Source of the DNA: Oscillospiraceae bacterium
GTDB taxonomy: Bacteria; Bacillota_A; Clostridia; Oscillospirales; Ruminococcaceae
Reading direction: 5' to 3'
Length of the DNA: 64,000 nucleotides
Assembly (NCBI GenBank): GCA_017523995.1
Contig: JAFWUX010000090.1
Span: 9,999 to 73,998 of the forward strand
A program made the position numbers and the translations under genes. Shown here piece after piece: positions 44,812 to 51,613 of this stretch. Each line of letters opens with the position of its first letter. Positions within the stretch are counted from its first letter, which is position 1. Under the pieces are notes generated by a model. The model was not told where the DNA came from and did not search any database. It worked only from the letters and a program-made list of their open reading frames with translations.

Positions 44812-45837
44812 ATGCATCACGCGCGTTCTATGCGAACAATCTGCGGGTTCTGTATTCTGATTCTGCTGCTTACCGGACTGCTGATCCTCAGTCTGACAGT
44901 CGGCAGTAGTCAGATCTCTGCGGCAGATACCTTTCATATCCTGACAGGCAGCCTGCATGATACATCCGCAGACAGAATAATCCGTGATATCCGGATGCCG
45001 CGTGCGCTTTCTGCCGTAATTCTGGGCGGCGCACTTTCCGTTGCAGGATTTCTGCTGCAGAGCTTTTTCCGGAACCCGATTGCCGGTCCGTTTGTCCTCG
45101 GTATTTCATCCGGCGCTAAGCTCTGTGTCGCGATGGCTATGATTTTTGCTCTGCAGCAGGGTTTTATGCTGCACTCCGGCATGCTGGTTCTCGCCGCATT
45201 TGCCGGTGCGCTGCTCTGCATGATGACAATCCTGCTGTTTTCCGGAAAGGTGCAGCACATGGCACAGCTGATTATCAGCGGCGTCATGATCGGTTACATC
45301 TGCAATGCTCTGACGGATTTTGCAGTCACCTTTGCAGATGATGCAAACATTGTCAACCTGCATAACTGGTCACGCGGCAGTTTTTCCGGCACAAGCTGGC
45401 AGGATGTCCGCGATATGGCAATTATTACCGCAGCCGCAATGCTTGGCGCAGTTCTGCTTTCAAAGCCGATCAATGCTTATCAGCTCGGCGAAGAATATGC
45501 AAGAAATATGGGCGTCCGGATCAAGCCGTTCCGTATTCTGCTGATTCTGCTTTCCAGTCTGCTCGCTGCATGCGTGACGGCATTTGCAGGTCCGATCTCC
45601 TTTGTCGGCATCGCAGTGCCGCATCTGGTCAAGGGATTGTTCCGGACGGCAAAACCGCTGATTATCATACCTGCGTCATTTCTCGGGGGCAGTGTATTCT
45701 GCCTTGGATGTGATCTGCTGGCAAGAACGCTGTTTTCACCGCAGGAGCTGAGCGTCAGCACTGTGACTGCGGTGTTCGGCGCGCCGGTAGTCATCACGGT
45801 GATGCTGCGACGGGAACGGGAAAGGAGCAGAGCATGA
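44812..45837 (+). CDS. ABC importer permease (BtuC/FecCD family)
   Basis: About 341 residues with nine to ten transmembrane helices. Family motifs are IRMPRALSAVILGGALSVAG (residues about 60-79) and F-A-G-P-I-S-F-V-G-I-A-V-P-H, followed by L-A-R-T. ATG 44812 follows GGAAAGGAG. It overlaps the ATPase gene by 4 bp and would form a BtuC2D2-type transporter. Confidence 0.93.
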   Translation: MHHARSMRTICGFCILILLLTGLLILSLTVGSSQISAADTFHILTGSLHDTSADRIIRDIRMPRALSAVILGGALSVAGFLLQSFFRNPIAGPFVLGISSGAKLCVAMAMIFALQQGFMLHSGMLVLAAFAGALLCMMTILLFSGKVQHMAQLIISGVMIGYICNALTDFAVTFADDANIVNLHNWSRGSFSGTSWQDVRDMAIITAAAMLGAVLLSKPINAYQLGEEYARNMGVRIKPFRILLILLSSLLAACVTAFAGPISFVGIAVPHLVKGLFRTAKPLIIIPASFLGGSVFCLGCDLLARTLFSPQELSVSTVTAVFGAPVVITVMLRRERERSRA

Positions 45838-46943
45838 CACAAAAGCCGATTCTGCTTGAGACAAAATCGCTTTCCGCCGGATATCAGAAAAAGATTATTG
45901 TCAAGGATATTTCATTCACGCTGCACGCCGGCGAAGTTTTGACACTGATCGGTCCGAACGGCGCCGGAAAATCGACTGTGCTGAAAACAATCGCAGGACA
46001 ACTGGAACCAATCTCCGGTGATATTATTCTGTGCGGCAAACAGTTGGCGGAGATGAATGAAAAAGAGCTTGCAAAGAAAATCGCAGTTCTATTTACCGGA
46101 CGCATCACCGCGGAACGCATGACCTGCTTTGATGTCGCTGCTGCCGGAAGATATCCATACACCGGATTGCTCGGTCTGCTTTCTGAACACGATAAAGCAA
46201 TTGTGCACGATGCGCTGAAAATGGTCGGCGCAGCGGAGCTTTCTGATTCTGCATTCAGCCAGATCAGCGACGGGCAGCGTCAGATCGTAATGCTTGCAAG
46301 AGCCATTGCACAGGAACCCGAAGTTCTGCTTCTGGACGAACCGACCTCGTATCTGGATATCAGCCGTAAGCTTGATTTTCTCTGTCTGCTGCGGCAGCTT
46401 GCGAAAGAACGCGGCATTGCGGTCATACAATCACTGCATGAGCTTGATCTCGCGCAAAAATTCTCGGATTCTCTGCTCTGCATACAGGGCGGCAGAGCGC
46501 AGCGCTTCGGCACACCGGATGAGATCTTCTGCGGCGATTATATCAATGAACTTTACGAAATACGAAACGGCAGATATGACCCGATGTTCGGAACAGCTGA
46601 ACCGTCTGCGCTGAAAGGACAGCCGCAGGTTTTCGTGATCGGCGGCGGCGGAACGGCAATCCCTGTGTTCCGAAAGCTCTACCGTGCCGGAATCGCGTTT
46701 GCAGCCGGAATTCTGCACGAAAACGATCTGGATTATCCGGTCGCAAAAGCGCTTGCATCAGAGTTGATAACTGCACCTGCATTCGAGCCGATACCGGATG
46801 CACAATTTGAACATGCATGTGAAATCATGTTCCGATGCGAATCGGTTATATGCACGCCGGAGCATTTTGGAACAATGAATGCCGCAAACAAAAGGCTCCG
46901 CGATCTCGCTGAGCAGCACTGTATTTTACAAGCAGACAAATAA
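45834..46943 (+). CDS. ABC importer ATPase with C-terminal Rossmann-like extension
   Basis: A 369-residue protein. Residues 1-255 are a BtuD/FepC-type ATPase with Walker A GPNGAGKST, signature SDGQRQ, Walker B VLLLDEPTSYLD and a switch His (SLHELDLA). Residues about 258-369 are an added domain starting VFVIGGGGTAIPVF, which looks like a dinucleotide-fold loop and is not part of standard importer ATPases. The extension may sense a ligand or regulate transport. The gene ends at a strong terminator. Confidence 0.9.
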   Translation: MTQKPILLETKSLSAGYQKKIIVKDISFTLHAGEVLTLIGPNGAGKSTVLKTIAGQLEPISGDIILCGKQLAEMNEKELAKKIAVLFTGRITAERMTCFDVAAAGRYPYTGLLGLLSEHDKAIVHDALKMVGAAELSDSAFSQISDGQRQIVMLARAIAQEPEVLLLDEPTSYLDISRKLDFLCLLRQLAKERGIAVIQSLHELDLAQKFSDSLLCIQGGRAQRFGTPDEIFCGDYINELYEIRNGRYDPMFGTAEPSALKGQPQVFVIGGGGTAIPVFRKLYRAGIAFAAGILHENDLDYPVAKALASELITAPAFEPIPDAQFEHACEIMFRCESVICTPEHFGTMNAANKRLRDLAEQHCILQADK

Positions 46944-46977
46944 AAGCAGCCGTCACACCTGACGACTGCTTTTTTTG
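46943..46977. terminator. Terminator of the importer operon
   Basis: AAAGCAG-C-CGTCA and TGACG-A-CTGCTTT form a stem around a short loop, followed by seven T. It directly abuts the end of the convergent Csm6-like gene and can serve both. Confidence 0.85.
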
Positions 46978-46978
46978 A

Positions 46979-48256
46979 TTACAGATAAGATTTAATCATC
47001 TCGTTCATCTGCTGATAAGAGCCGACCATTTCATCTGTCAGCGTGATATCCGTGTAGTTGCGGACGTAATTCAGAAGCATCTGGAGAATATCCTCAGCGC
47101 GGCAGGCGCATACTTTTTCGATATCCTGCGCCGTGACGCCCTGCAGATTATAGGAAGCAAGTGTCCGGATGCGCTCCTCAGCATAGAGACGCAGCTTCAG
47201 CGTATCAAGAATCATTGTTGCATGCTGACGCTGCACGGAAAGATTCTCCATCAGATTGGAGAGGTGTGCCGTAGTGACATAACCGCCTGCTTTTGTCGGC
47301 TTTGGCTTGGTGTGATAGGTAAATGTCTCGTTGAATTTGCCGGTCATCTGCTCCAGAACAAGTTTGTTCTCGTCCCAGCGGCGGGAACCGTAAATCATGT
47401 ACCGCGTGATATCCATATTGAACTGCTTGCGGATTGCAGCGATCATGATTTCAAGCAAAAACGGCTGCATCGCACGCAGAAAATCGGTATAACGCTCCTG
47501 TTTCACGTACTGATCGAGCAGCAGATAGTATTCCGCAATGGACTGCTGTCCGGTCATGATGCCCTCTAAGCCGCATCTGCGGAACATCTGATTTGCATCG
47601 GCGAATCTGCCGTCCGAGCGCATATCCGCCGCCTGCAGCAGAAACGGAACAATTTCCGGGATCTCGCTGCTGAGCTTCTGACTCAGAACATAGGCACCGT
47701 GATAGTCATAGGAATCCACCAGCTCAGAGAGCAGAGACTTGCCAAACGCAGTAACGGCGTCCTTTTTGATCGTCTCCGGATCGGGTTGCTCAGGTTCGCT
47801 TTCTGCAGCAGTTTCATCAGATTCGACTGATCCTTCCAGAGCAGAATCAGAAACCGGAGCATCCGGTTCCGCTGTTTCTTCCGCCGGAATCTCTGCCGGA
47901 GCAGAACCGTCAGTCAGGATCAATTTGACTGTGTCATCGGAAGCGAGCGGAAGAAGTGCAGCCTGCAGCTCCGCCGAACCGCCGAGACTGTTGACTAGAA
48001 TCGTATCATCCGGATGATCTGCGCGGTACTCCTTGATAAAATCGACAGCTGTTGAAGGATTCTCCGCGTCATAATATGTCACGGCAATGTCAAAGGAATC
48101 GCCGAGCTCCTTGAGAGACTCCTTCACTTCCACAGCAAAGCCTACGGGAATACAAAGCTTCACCTGATCAGGCTGTTCAAGGCGGCAGATATCCTGAATT
48201 GCAGTCAGTTCTGATTCATTGACATCTTTGGAAACCGGTGCAAACAAAATTTTCAT
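46979..48256 (-). CDS. Orphan Csm6-like protein (CARF-HEPN), catalytic His apparently lost
   Basis: About 425 residues from ATG 48256 (AAAGGAG upstream); the long in-frame extension further upstream lies antisense to the GH13 gene and is rejected. Residues 1-115 resemble a shortened CARF domain: MKILFAPVS at the start and TILVNSLGGSAELQAALLPL in place of the ligand-binding N-x-T-S-G-T loop. About 118-165 is a Glu/Pro/Ser linker. About 170-425 matches the helical Csm6 C-terminal region, including LAEYYL-like and RAMQPFLLEIMI segments. Where Csm6 RNases have R-x(4-6)-H, this protein has R364-TLAS-Y369. No cas genes or CRISPR array are nearby. Family call by pattern only. Confidence 0.6.
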   Translation of the reverse strand: MKILFAPVSKDVNESELTAIQDICRLEQPDQVKLCIPVGFAVEVKESLKELGDSFDIAVTYYDAENPSTAVDFIKEYRADHPDDTILVNSLGGSAELQAALLPLASDDTVKLILTDGSAPAEIPAEETAEPDAPVSDSALEGSVESDETAAESEPEQPDPETIKKDAVTAFGKSLLSELVDSYDYHGAYVLSQKLSSEIPEIVPFLLQAADMRSDGRFADANQMFRRCGLEGIMTGQQSIAEYYLLLDQYVKQERYTDFLRAMQPFLLEIMIAAIRKQFNMDITRYMIYGSRRWDENKLVLEQMTGKFNETFTYHTKPKPTKAGGYVTTAHLSNLMENLSVQRQHATMILDTLKLRLYAEERIRTLASYNLQGVTAQDIEKVCACRAEDILQMLLNYVRNYTDITLTDEMVGSYQQMNEMIKSYL

Positions 48257-48328
48257 AGCATTCTCCTTTACTGATACAGACGGCAAATTTGATCGAACGA
48301 ATGATAATCGGATAGCAATACTATTAGT

Positions 48329-48357
48329 ATTATACGTCATATTGCTAGAATTGTCAA
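48329..48357 (-). promoter_or_regulatory. Promoter of the Csm6-like gene
   Basis: TTGACA (48352-48357), 17-bp spacer, TATAAT (48329-48334) on the minus strand, about 73 bp upstream of ATG 48256. An exact consensus promoter, so the gene is probably well transcribed. Confidence 0.8.
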
Positions 48358-48440
48358 GCTGCACAAATATTTTTTGTGAGTTATTCCAACATTTTCCCGC
48401 AAGATTGTCACAATTGGCAATAGAAATATTCATAAACTTA

Positions 48441-48449
48441 TGGTATAAT
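48441..48449 (+). promoter_or_regulatory. Extended -10 promoter of the GH13 gene
   Basis: TGGTATAAT (48441-48449) has the TG extension and a perfect -10, with no good -35 at 17 bp. It lies about 38 bp before the start codon. Confidence 0.55.
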
Positions 48450-48487
48450 AAATACATATTCTGAAACCCGAAAGGATGACGATTTAC

Positions 48488-49810
48488 ATGGACAACAATC
48501 AAAACTGGGGCTATGAAGCGGTATTCTATCAGATCTATCCGCTCGGATTCTGCGGCGCACCCTTTGAAAATGACGGTGTACCGGAGCACAGAATCCTCAA
48601 AGTGCTGGACTGGGTCGATCATATCGCATCGCTCGGCTGCAATGCAGTGTACTTCTCGCCGGTGTTTGAATCCGATACGCACGGCTACAATACCCGAGAT
48701 TTCAAGCGTATTGATACGCGGCTCGGCACAAATGAGGATTTCAAGCGCGTCTGCGATGCGCTGCATGAAAAAGGCATCCGCGTTGTGCTCGACGGTGTAT
48801 TCAACCATGTCGGCAGAGGATTCCCGCAGTTCCGCGATGTCTGCGAAAAGAAATGGGACTCCCCTTTCAAAGACTGGTTCCATATCAGCTTTGACGGCAA
48901 CAGCAACTATAATGACGGTCTCTGGTATGAAGGCTGGGAAGGTCACTTTGATCTTGTCAAGCTGAACCTGCGGAATCCGGCAGTGGTCGATCACATCTTT
49001 GATGCTGTTCGCTACTGGATCGAGTATTTCGGCATTGACGGCATCCGACTGGATGTTGCATATTCGCTCGACTTCGACTTCCTGAAAAATCTCCGCCGCT
49101 TTACCGACGGACTGAAACCGGACTTCTTCCTGATCGGCGAACTGCTGCACGGCGATTACTCGCGCTGGGTCAATCCGGAGATGCTGCACTCTGCTACGAA
49201 CTATGAGTGCTACAAGGGTCTCTATTCTAGCTTCAACTCGATGAACATGTTTGAAATCTGCCACTCGCTCAAAAACAGATTCGGTCCGGAGCAGTGGTGC
49301 CAGTACCGCGGCATGCATCTGCTGTGCTTTGCGGATAATCACGATGTCACGAGGATCGCAAGCATCCTCAACAATCCGGCACATCTGCCGCTTGTGTATA
49401 CGATTCTGTTCGGCATGCCCGGCATCCCCTGTATCTATTACGGCAGTGAGTGGGGCACGCAGGCGCGCAAGGAACAGGGCGATCCCGCACTGCGTCCCTG
49501 CTTTGACAAGCCCGAGAACAACGAGATCACTGAACTGATCCGCAAACTGGCGCATGCACACCGTTCCTGCAAAGCGCTCTGCTACGGTGATCTCAAGGTT
49601 CCGGTTCTGACGAATCAGCAGTGCATCATTCAGCGCGATTTTGACGGTGAGCGCGTATTCGTTGCGGTCAATGCATCCGATCAGCCGTACACCGCGCATT
49701 TCGATGCCGGATACGGTCTTGCGGATGATCTTGTTACCGGCGGAACCCATGATTTCGGCGGCGGCAGCCTGCTGGAACCACTCAGCTGCCATATCTGGCG
49801 CTGCAAATAA
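48488..49810 (+). CDS. Cytoplasmic GH13 alpha-glucan hydrolase (cyclomaltodextrinase/neopullulanase-like)
   Basis: About 440 residues, no signal peptide. The four GH13 conserved regions are visible: DGVFNHVG, GIDGIRLDVAY (Asp nucleophile), FLIGELLHGD (Glu acid/base) and CFADNHDVTRI (transition-state Asp). There is no separate N-terminal CBM34/20 domain, so it is a compact maltodextrin- or alpha-glucan-degrading enzyme acting inside the cell. ATG 48488 is preferred: AAAGGA lies 11 bp upstream, whereas it directly abuts ATG 48476. Exact substrate unknown. Confidence 0.9.
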   Translation: MDNNQNWGYEAVFYQIYPLGFCGAPFENDGVPEHRILKVLDWVDHIASLGCNAVYFSPVFESDTHGYNTRDFKRIDTRLGTNEDFKRVCDALHEKGIRVVLDGVFNHVGRGFPQFRDVCEKKWDSPFKDWFHISFDGNSNYNDGLWYEGWEGHFDLVKLNLRNPAVVDHIFDAVRYWIEYFGIDGIRLDVAYSLDFDFLKNLRRFTDGLKPDFFLIGELLHGDYSRWVNPEMLHSATNYECYKGLYSSFNSMNMFEICHSLKNRFGPEQWCQYRGMHLLCFADNHDVTRIASILNNPAHLPLVYTILFGMPGIPCIYYGSEWGTQARKEQGDPALRPCFDKPENNEITELIRKLAHAHRSCKALCYGDLKVPVLTNQQCIIQRDFDGERVFVAVNASDQPYTAHFDAGYGLADDLVTGGTHDFGGGSLLEPLSCHIWRCK

Positions 49811-49815
49811 CAAAC

Positions 49816-49845
49816 AAAGCCGTGAGTACAATGCTCACGGCTTTT
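49816..49845. terminator. Bidirectional terminator
   Basis: AAAGCCGTGAG (49816-49826) pairs with CTCACGGCTTT (49834-49844) around a 7-base loop, with T and A tracts on either side. It serves the GH13 gene and the convergent DUF2974 gene. Confidence 0.85.
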
Positions 49846-49848
49846 CTG

Positions 49849-50982
49849 TTACTTGGATTGTTCAGCGATCTGTTTCTGTTCTTTCGCAGCAATCTTTTCA
49901 TGAAACAGCGCCTCTTTGCTCTGCGCGGCAAGCTTAGCGATTGCCTGCTTGAGCACTGCCTGCTGTTCCGGCTCGAGCTGCCGCATTGCCTTGAGAATTG
50001 CACGGACAGACCGCAGTTTGTGCTGCTGCATCTCATAGAATGTATCTGTATCGGATGCCTGTATTACATCAAAGATCGCATCGGTCAGCATATGGCGTGT
50101 GCTGTAATCAAGTTCTTTGAGCCAGCCTGTCATTGTGCGGTTGATGAATAAACCGAGCTTTGAGAGCTCCTCGGCATAGACAAAATCATGCCGCATGATC
50201 TCCCATGCATATGCAAGATGCTGCGCAACACCGTATGCCTTGCTTGTCACGATTTTGTGCTCTGTATTGCTCGTCAGAAGCTGTCCGACAAGCGAGGACT
50301 GCGGAATCACACTGCAGATTTTCGGAATCACAGCGGCATATGCATCTGATTCCGCGATCTCATCCCGAAAACCGGGACCGTCAAAGTCGAAAATCTGTTT
50401 GATCCGGTTCTGCACCGGAGATTCGCAAAACACGGCGGCGTATACAGCAAAGTTGCCGCCTTTGGAATGCCCGCCGAGATACAGATCGCCTTCTGAAAGC
50501 ATCGCATATGCGTTGACGTATTCCATTGCAAAGCGCTGACCGGGTGTTTCTGACATATAACTGAAATTGAAATCCTCTTTCCAGCCGACGATACTGCCGT
50601 CCGTGCCGCGGAAAGAAACAAAGCTTTTTCCGTCCGGCAGCAGACAGGTCACGGCTGAAAACTGAGAATCATCCGAGGTATCCGTCCTGCTGACGTAACC
50701 GGTTAGCTGCAGATCACGAAATCTGGCGGATTCTCCGAGCTTTTTCAAAAGCTCCTGATCCTGCATATAGCAAAAGCTGATCTGTTTTGCATCGACCTTC
50801 TCCGGATCAAATTCAGCTGCCGTATCTGCAAGCGAAACCGAATCTGAAAAAGAATCCGGAACAAAACCGTCAAAGGGCAGATAGCTCAGCTGTGCAAGAA
50901 TCAGAGCGTCAACCCGATTGAATGCATCCTTCTCAAAAGTGATATCTCCGCGCCAGTCAAGATAATCCAGAATATTTGCCAT
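49849..50982 (-). CDS. DUF2974 (Mbeg1-like) alpha/beta-hydrolase
   Basis: About 377 residues. It starts NILDYLDWRGDITF, the usual beginning of the DUF2974 family, has V-S-F-R-G-T-D-G-S-I near residue 123 and the lipase-type nucleophile elbow LGGHSKGGNFAVYAA near residue 178, then F-D-G-P-G-F. The C-terminal 70 residues are a charged, Gln/Lys/Glu-rich helix. It is cytoplasmic. A lipase or esterase activity is likely from the Ser motif, but the substrate is unknown. ATG 50982 follows AGGGGA. Confidence 0.85.
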   Translation of the reverse strand: MANILDYLDWRGDITFEKDAFNRVDALILAQLSYLPFDGFVPDSFSDSVSLADTAAEFDPEKVDAKQISFCYMQDQELLKKLGESARFRDLQLTGYVSRTDTSDDSQFSAVTCLLPDGKSFVSFRGTDGSIVGWKEDFNFSYMSETPGQRFAMEYVNAYAMLSEGDLYLGGHSKGGNFAVYAAVFCESPVQNRIKQIFDFDGPGFRDEIAESDAYAAVIPKICSVIPQSSLVGQLLTSNTEHKIVTSKAYGVAQHLAYAWEIMRHDFVYAEELSKLGLFINRTMTGWLKELDYSTRHMLTDAIFDVIQASDTDTFYEMQQHKLRSVRAILKAMRQLEPEQQAVLKQAIAKLAAQSKEALFHEKIAAKEQKQIAEQSK

Positions 50983-51055
50983 GTCAATCCCCTGCCTTAT
51001 CACAAAATCCCAACAGATGAAAACCACGATTCTGCTGATATACAGTTTCTCTTAT

Positions 51056-51084
51056 ATTTTAGCTGATTCTGCGCGGTTTGTCAA
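51056..51084 (-). promoter_or_regulatory. Promoter of the DUF2974 gene
   Basis: TTGACA (51079-51084), 17-bp spacer, TAAAAT (51056-51061) on the minus strand. It overlaps a weaker divergent TTGTCA (51078-51083) that may drive the small plus-strand gene, though that one has no well-spaced -10. Confidence 0.7.
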
Positions 51085-51147
51085 CTGCATGTGTAATTTT
51101 CGTATATATTCAGCAGAACCGTATATACTGTATCCGGAGGTGATAGC

Positions 51148-51318
51148 ATGTCCAAACGATCAAAACGGGCAGATGCACAGAAACAGCCGCTGCCCGACCG
51201 CGAGATTCAGTATCAGAATCCGCATGAGAAAACCGCGCAGAATCTGCCGGAAACCGGTGAACTGCCGATTATCACACTCGCAAAAGAGATTCCTGCATCC
51301 GAAATCCACGATATGTAA
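51148..51318 (+). CDS. Small charged hypothetical protein, 56 residues
   Basis: ATG 51148 follows CCGGAGGTGATAGC, an excellent ribosome site. The 56-residue product is hydrophilic: a basic start (MSKRSKRADAQK), a Pro/Gln/Asn-rich middle, and a more hydrophobic end (LPIITLAKEIPASEIHDM). It contains LPETG at residues 35-39 but has neither signal peptide nor membrane segment, so that is not a sorting signal. A clear terminator follows 11 bp after the stop. Unknown function; the signals on both sides support a real gene. Confidence 0.65.
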   Translation: MSKRSKRADAQKQPLPDREIQYQNPHEKTAQNLPETGELPIITLAKEIPASEIHDM

Positions 51319-51329
51319 AATAGATGAAT

Positions 51330-51363
51330 GAATCCGCCTGATTCCGGATCGGGCGGATTCTTT
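51330..51363 (+). terminator. Terminator after the 56-residue protein gene
   Basis: GAATCCGCC (51330-51338) pairs with GGCGGATTC (51352-51360) with further pairing inside, followed by TTT. Confidence 0.7.
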
Positions 51364-51399
51364 CTGCAGTAAAATCATGCGTATAAAAGCGCGAATCTC

Positions 51400-51427
51400 T
51401 TGACAAACATGTCAGGCATGCTATAAT
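51400..51427 (+). promoter_or_regulatory. Promoter of a putative small RNA
   Basis: TTGACA (51400-51405), 16-bp spacer, TATAAT (51422-51427). There is no annotated gene in the 180 bp it would transcribe. Confidence 0.7.
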
Positions 51428-51433
51428 ACAGTT

Positions 51434-51611
51434 GTACGGATTATCATTGTGTTTTGTAATATTTGTCATATTTTATACTGTTTGTTAATCGTTCTGCCGA
51501 TCCGGCTTATACAGGCGGCAGACAGTATTTCTGTTTCAAAAGGTTGTGATGCCATGGATGTATTATTATAATAATAAAACGCGAGCCGGCAAATGACCGA
51601 CTCGCGTTTTT
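51434..51611 (+). ncRNA. Candidate small RNA of about 178 nt
   Basis: Transcription from 51400-51427 would end at the terminator 51577-51611 and give about 178 nt. The only ORF after a plausible ribosome site is five codons (ATG 51554). The interior can fold: ATACTGT (51475-51481) pairs with ACAGTAT near 51523, enclosing TCTGCCG with CGGCAGA. The size is in the range of 6S RNA and many sRNAs, but I do not recognise a family. It lies convergent to the dockerin-CotH gene. Confidence 0.45.
51577..51611. terminator. Bidirectional terminator
   Basis: AAACGCGAG-C-CGG and CCG-A-CTCGCGTTTTT form a strong stem around a 7-base loop. It ends the candidate small RNA on the plus strand and the CotH gene on the minus strand, 2 bp from its stop. 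Confidence 0.85.
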
Positions 51612-51613
51612 GA

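Noticed and set aside
46979..48256. A full type III CRISPR-Cas locus around the Csm6-like gene
   Set aside because: Flanking genes are an ABC importer operon and a GH13 enzyme; no cas10, csm/cmr or repeat array is present in the 64 kb.
48257..49831. Minus-strand extension of the Csm6-like ORF
   Set aside because: The extension is antisense to the GH13 gene, whose four catalytic motifs are intact. ATG 48256 has a good ribosome site and a consensus promoter upstream.
51250..51264. LPETG motif in the 56-residue protein
   Set aside because: There is no signal peptide, no following hydrophobic segment and no basic tail, so it cannot be a sortase substrate; chance occurrence.
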